Shown here piece after piece: positions 15,102-18,716 of a stretch of DNA of 18,716 bases. Position numbers and translations under genes: made by a program. Position 1 is the stretch's first letter. Each line of letters opens with the position of its first letter. A model generated the notes under the pieces. It did not search any database. It worked only from the letters and a program-made list of their open reading frames with translations, and was not told where the DNA came from. The DNA is from Candidatus Sulfotelmatobacter sp. (GTDB lineage: Bacteria > Acidobacteriota > Terriglobia > Terriglobales > SbA1), in NCBI GenBank assembly GCA_030151135.1, contig JASLEQ010000682.1:1-18716 (forward strand), written 5' to 3'.

Positions 15102-16631
15102 TCATGCGAAAAAAGCTGCGTGCGACGGTGAGGCAAATGGCTTCGGTAGCCGGTCAGTGAGCTCAGCCAGCAATGCGAGTTTCGAAGCCAGATCGGGCTT
15201 GAGTTGATCTTCATGAAGCCGCCATCTCCAGTTGCCTCGATCCAGGCTCGGTGTGTTCATGCGCGCATCGCTTCCCAGGCCGAGCACGTCTTGCATGGGG
15301 ACGATGCTCAGTTCTGCCGGTGAGCTTTGCGCGGAGCGGATAAACGCCCAGTGAATACCGTCTTCGCAGCGGCCGACATAGGTTTCCGCGTTGCGGCGCT
15401 CATGGTCGGCAGCTGCGGACTTCCACCAGCCCACAACCGTATCGTTATCGTGGGTACCCGTATAAATCACTTTTCCGGAGGAACGATGCGGCAAGTACAT
15501 ATGAGCACCTTCATCGCCGAATCCAAATTGCAGCACGCACATGCCGGGGATTTGCAGCCGTTGTCTCAGTTCGTGCACTTCGGGAGTGATGTAGCCGAGA
15601 TCTTCCGCGAAAAATGGCAGACCTCCTAGGGCTTGCCGCACATGGGAGAATAGATCGTCCCGCGGCCCATCCACCCATTGTCCGTTCACGGCGGTCTCTT
15701 CATTCGCGGGGATTTCCCAAAACTGATCAAATCCGCGGAAGTGATCCAGACGAACGTAGTCGCAATTCCGCGTGGCCCAGCGCAAACGCTGTATCCACCA
15801 ACCGTAACCGCGCTGTTTCATCACGTCCCAGCGGTAGAGCGGATTGCCCCAGCGCTGGCCCGTTTTACTAAAGAAATCAGGCGGAACACCGGCCACAACC
15901 TCTGGATCAAGATTCTCACTGAGCCGGAACAGCTCACGATGCGTCCAAACATCAGCGCTGTCATAGTTCACGAAGATGGCGACGTCCCCCACAATGCGAA
16001 TCGCCCGGTCCGCGCAATATGCGCGGAGCGCCTGCCATTGCTCGTAAAAAGCGAACTGCAGGGCGCTGCGGATGCTGATATCGTCGGCTAATTCGTTTCG
16101 CGCCCGTTCCAGCGCATCAGGCTCTCGTGAAGCCAGCTCGCGCGGCCAATGGTTCCAGGGCTCCAGTTTCTGCCGAGCACGAAGGGCATCAAAAAGAACG
16201 AAGTCGTCGAGCCACCAGGCATTCTCTGTGCAGAAATCTGCAAACCGTCGTAAAGCATCCTGTGACGCTGATTTCAGAAAGTTGCGCCCCGCCTCGAAAA
16301 GGAGCGGCAATTTCCCGGAAAAGACTTTGTCGTATTCGACCGGACCCGGACTCGATGAAAGTTGATCGACTTTGGAGGGGCTGATCCACCCGTGCTCGGC
16401 TAACCTTTCCAGGCTGATCAGCAAAGGATTTCCCGCGAACGCAGAGGTCGAGGAGTACGGAGAATTTCCGTAGCCCAGAGGGCCAAGCGGAAGGACCTGC
16501 CAGACGCCTTGGCGCGCGGACGCGAGGAAGTCTACAAACCGGTAGGCGGCGGGCCCGAAGTCACCTATTCCCCCGCGTGAGGGTAAAGACGTTGGATGTA
16601 GGAGTATGCCAGCGGCTCGAGCAAAGGACAT
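15102..16631 (-). CDS. malQ: 4-alpha-glucanotransferase (amylomaltase)
   Basis: The 509-residue protein is a GH77 disproportionating enzyme that transfers alpha-1,4-glucan segments between maltodextrins, in maltose and glycogen metabolism in the cytosol. Family landmarks are the amino end GILLHPTSLPSRGGIGDFG at 8-26, GNSPYSSTSAFAGNP at 55-69, the nucleophile Asp296 in VRLDHFRG, the acid/base Glu343 in FFAEDLG, and Asp395 in GTHDND. Length is typical. The ATG at 16631 lies 11 bases after the stop of the prolyl isomerase gene, so the two are probably cotranscribed. No other maltodextrin gene is near, so its place beside a chaperone and an ABC transporter looks like simple operon clustering. Confidence 0.96.
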   Translation of the reverse strand: MSFARAAGILLHPTSLPSRGGIGDFGPAAYRFVDFLASARQGVWQVLPLGPLGYGNSPYSSTSAFAGNPLLISLERLAEHGWISPSKVDQLSSSPGPVEYDKVFSGKLPLLFEAGRNFLKSASQDALRRFADFCTENAWWLDDFVLFDALRARQKLEPWNHWPRELASREPDALERARNELADDISIRSALQFAFYEQWQALRAYCADRAIRIVGDVAIFVNYDSADVWTHRELFRLSENLDPEVVAGVPPDFFSKTGQRWGNPLYRWDVMKQRGYGWWIQRLRWATRNCDYVRLDHFRGFDQFWEIPANEETAVNGQWVDGPRDDLFSHVRQALGGLPFFAEDLGYITPEVHELRQRLQIPGMCVLQFGFGDEGAHMYLPHRSSGKVIYTGTHDNDTVVGWWKSAAADHERRNAETYVGRCEDGIHWAFIRSAQSSPAELSIVPMQDVLGLGSDARMNTPSLDRGNWRWRLHEDQLKPDLASKLALLAELTDRLPKPFASPSHAAFFA

Positions 16632-16642
16632 GACACCGCCGC

Positions 16643-18628
16643 TTACATTCCCGCTTCAGCGCCGGTACGAGTTAGGGCCTTCAACTCTTCTTCGTTCCTC
16701 TTGATCTTGCCGGATTTCGTCATCTCGTCGACAAGATTAGAAACGAACAGAGCGAAACGCTCCTGCTGCTTGCCTTGTACCAACTGATCTCGAATCTGAT
16801 CGCGCTTCGCAGCGTACTCAGCTTCAGAGGGCTGCTGGTTCTCTAACACGGAGAGCACGACGGCATCACTACCGTTGTTAATCGGACCGCTGATCTCGCC
16901 AGGTTTCATGCTGAAAGCAACTGACGCTGCGCCCGCCATGGAACCAACCTCGGGCACTTGGGCGTCAGGCAAAACCAGATCGCTAGTCTTGAGAGTTGCT
17001 CCAAGTTCTTTCGCCGCGCGCTTCAGGTCGTGCTCGGCCTTCGCTCGGTCTGAAAGCTCCTGAATCTTTTGGTTCAGAAGCGTCCGCGACTGATCATTCT
17101 TGAAGTCTTCCTCCACTTTGCTGCGAATTTCCTCCAGCGTCGGAGTAGAAGCAGGCTTGGTGTCGAGCAACTCGAAAACTACGGTCCCCTCCGCTGCTGG
17201 GGCCATGTCAGGCTTACCCTTATCCGTGGCGGCAAAGACAGCATCCATAAACTGAGGCGACGGTCCGAGACCGGGTAACATGTCTTTGCGCGAGAAATAA
17301 TCTGATGTGATGACCGGGATATGATCTTTGGCGGCTGCCGCATCAATGCCATTCTTCTGCGCGTCAGCGAGCAGATTGTCTGCCTCGTGCTGCAAGAGTT
17401 GTTGCGCTTTCTGGCGCTTGAGCTGTGGCTCAATCTCTGACTTCACTTCGTCGAGCGACTTCATATGTGCATCCTGCTTGTCGTCGACACGGATGATGTG
17501 GAAGCCATAGCTGCTCTTGACCAGATCGCTCATCTGGCCTTTCGGTAACGAAAACGCGACCTTTTCGAACTCAGGCACAGTCTGTCCGCGGCCAATCCAT
17601 CCCAAGGAGCCGCCTTGCTTCGCGCTCCCGGGATCTTCTGAGTACTTTTCGGCCAAGGTTTCGAATTTCGTCCCGCTCTTCAACTGCTTCAAGATGTCTT
17701 CTGCGCGGTGCTGCGCCTCGGTCACCCCTTTTTCATCAATTTTTCCGTCGGGCCCGGGAAGCGGCGTCTTAATCAGAATGTGGCTAACTTTCACCTGCTC
17801 GGGCACACGGTACTGGTCCCGATGCTGATCGTAGTAATTCTGAAGATCGCTCTGGGTGATCTGAACGGAAGCCTCAACTTTCGCGGTGTCAAGAATCGCA
17901 TATTTTACCTTGCGTTTCTCGGGGATCGAGTTCGCGTAGCTGCCCTTGTGAGTATCGAAATACGACTTAAGTTCGGCATCAGTCGGGTGCAAGCCCTTCT
18001 TAATATCGTCCTGTTTTAGAACGGCATATTCGAACTTGACCTTGGAATTTTGCTTCACAAACTGTTCGTGAATCTCAGCATCGCTCACGCCGGCGCTGCC
18101 GGAGATTAACGCCTGCAATTTTGTCAGCAGGATATCCTTGCCAACTTCGTCTTCAAATTTCGCGGGCGTCAGGTTGGCACGCTGCAGCATGTCTTCGTAT
18201 TCCTGCTGCCCGATGAAGTTACCGCCGGGGAAGAACGTAGCCGCGTAACGGCCATGCTGCAATTCGTCTTTGACCTCATCCGGAGTAACTCGCATCCCCA
18301 AGTGTTCGGCTTCGCTGATCAGGGCCTGGCGAGTAATCAATTGTTCCGCCGCACGTTGGGAGAAGAACGGTAGCAGCATGCTCATATTGGCTCCGCCTTG
18401 CGGCATTTGCTGCTGCAGCATCTGGCGAGCCGTGGTGCGGACTTCATCTGCGGTGATTTCCGCGGTACCTACCTGCGCGACCACGCCTTGCTTGGCGCCG
18501 CCAAAGTTATAGCCGGAATTCCCGGCACTCGGCACCAGGTACCAGCACATTGCGACCGTAATGAGCACCAGCAGTCCGCCAAGAACATACTTCTTGATCG
18601 GACCAGGGGTTTGCAGAAAGCGAATCAT
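16643..18628 (-). CDS. Membrane-anchored SurA/PpiD-like peptidyl-prolyl isomerase
   Basis: The 661-residue protein begins with a short cytoplasmic segment and one transmembrane helix at about 13-33 (LGGLLVLITVAMCWYLV), placing the rest in the periplasm, as in PpiD. Residues about 45-200 form a SurA_N-like chaperone region. A single parvulin (PpiC) rotamase domain lies near 277-385, with VSHILIK at 281-287, KYSEDPGSAKQGGSLGW at 328-344 and the closing YGFHIIRVDD at 374-383. A second, helical and less clear region follows to the C terminus. It probably helps newly exported outer-membrane or periplasmic proteins fold. GGAG lies ten bases before the ATG, and a TATAAT-type promoter lies about 40 bases upstream. 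It is the first gene of the malQ-ABC group. Confidence 0.92.
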   Translation of the reverse strand: MIRFLQTPGPIKKYVLGGLLVLITVAMCWYLVPSAGNSGYNFGGAKQGVVAQVGTAEITADEVRTTARQMLQQQMPQGGANMSMLLPFFSQRAAEQLITRQALISEAEHLGMRVTPDEVKDELQHGRYAATFFPGGNFIGQQEYEDMLQRANLTPAKFEDEVGKDILLTKLQALISGSAGVSDAEIHEQFVKQNSKVKFEYAVLKQDDIKKGLHPTDAELKSYFDTHKGSYANSIPEKRKVKYAILDTAKVEASVQITQSDLQNYYDQHRDQYRVPEQVKVSHILIKTPLPGPDGKIDEKGVTEAQHRAEDILKQLKSGTKFETLAEKYSEDPGSAKQGGSLGWIGRGQTVPEFEKVAFSLPKGQMSDLVKSSYGFHIIRVDDKQDAHMKSLDEVKSEIEPQLKRQKAQQLLQHEADNLLADAQKNGIDAAAAKDHIPVITSDYFSRKDMLPGLGPSPQFMDAVFAATDKGKPDMAPAAEGTVVFELLDTKPASTPTLEEIRSKVEEDFKNDQSRTLLNQKIQELSDRAKAEHDLKRAAKELGATLKTSDLVLPDAQVPEVGSMAGAASVAFSMKPGEISGPINNGSDAVVLSVLENQQPSEAEYAAKRDQIRDQLVQGKQQERFALFVSNLVDEMTKSGKIKRNEEELKALTRTGAEAGM

Positions 18629-18664
18629 GTTCTTATTACTCCAGAGTAGAGAGCCGAATTCTCA

Positions 18665-18697
18665 ATTATAAACCAGCAGGGATTTCGGATCTGCTGG
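18665..18697 (-). promoter_or_regulatory. Promoter with inverted repeat for the prolyl isomerase gene group
   Basis: Read on the minus strand, TATAAT (18670-18665) is a perfect -10 hexamer, giving a start near 18658 and a leader of about 30 bases. Just upstream, CCAGCAG and CTGCTGG (18697-18691 and 18679-18673) form a perfect seven-base inverted repeat with an 11-base spacer, over the place of the -35 element. No good TTGACA-like -35 is seen, so an activator or repressor site is plausible. Confidence 0.55.
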
Positions 18698-18716
18698 AAC
18701 GGTTCGGCCTGCCCTG

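Noticed and set aside
1..18716. CRISPR arrays, tRNA or rRNA genes, insertion sequences, toxin-antitoxin or defence modules
   Set aside because: I saw no regularly spaced direct repeats, no cloverleaf or rRNA-like stretch, no transposase or integrase and no terminal inverted repeats with target duplications.

Overview
The window looks like a chromosomal stretch of a Gram-negative bacterium, most likely an Acidobacteriota (Terriglobia-like) species. This is an inference from gene content: a lipid A gene (lpxB), a secreted GloVer-repeat protein, a fused double-permease ABC transporter, an OlsF-like double acyltransferase and an M1-peptidase-like TPR protein, in moderately GC-rich DNA. I see no rRNA, tRNA, CRISPR, transposase or phage gene. 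This is mostly housekeeping and cell-envelope DNA, not a defence or mobile island.

Left part, 1-4327: the plus strand carries lpxB (222-1373) and a secreted protein with the M1 aminopeptidase fold plus C-terminal TPRs (1500-3551). Every catalytic motif of that second protein appears lost, so it is probably a pseudopeptidase. A small SpoIIAA/STAS-like protein (3595-4008, minus) converges on it. A 319-base gene-free stretch follows (4009-4327), with a strong terminator-like hairpin near its end.

Middle part, 4328-9789: a 100-residue conserved-looking protein is translationally coupled to a MidA-family methyltransferase (4627-5760). Next comes a secreted seven-repeat GloVer protein with an IPT/TIG domain (5897-7366), closed by a strong intrinsic terminator. 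On the minus strand lie a 3-hydroxyacyl-CoA dehydrogenase (7422-8297), an abutting 63-residue ORF (8298-8489) and an AAA_28-type ATPase (8668-9216). A hemerythrin-like protein (9313-9789) is divergent from the ATPase across a short gap bearing a 12-base inverted repeat.

Right part, 9773-18628, all minus strand: reading in the direction of transcription, a promoter with TATAAT and an inverted repeat drives a membrane-anchored PpiD/SurA-like prolyl isomerase, then malQ, then an ABC ATPase with a C-terminal AAA-associated domain and a duplicated permease of the nitrate/sulfonate type. No substrate-binding protein is visible. After a 213-base gap comes the OlsF-like acyltransferase. Much of the window concerns the envelope: lipid A, possible ornithine lipid, outer-membrane protein folding, and secreted repeat proteins.

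The best leads are the M1-TPR pseudopeptidase, two genes without a Shine-Dalgarno sequence whose start codons sit where transcription should begin (possible leaderless mRNAs), the hairpin-terminated intergenic region, the ABC system lacking a binding protein, and the OlsF-like enzyme. I did not find a clear, wholly new multi-gene system.
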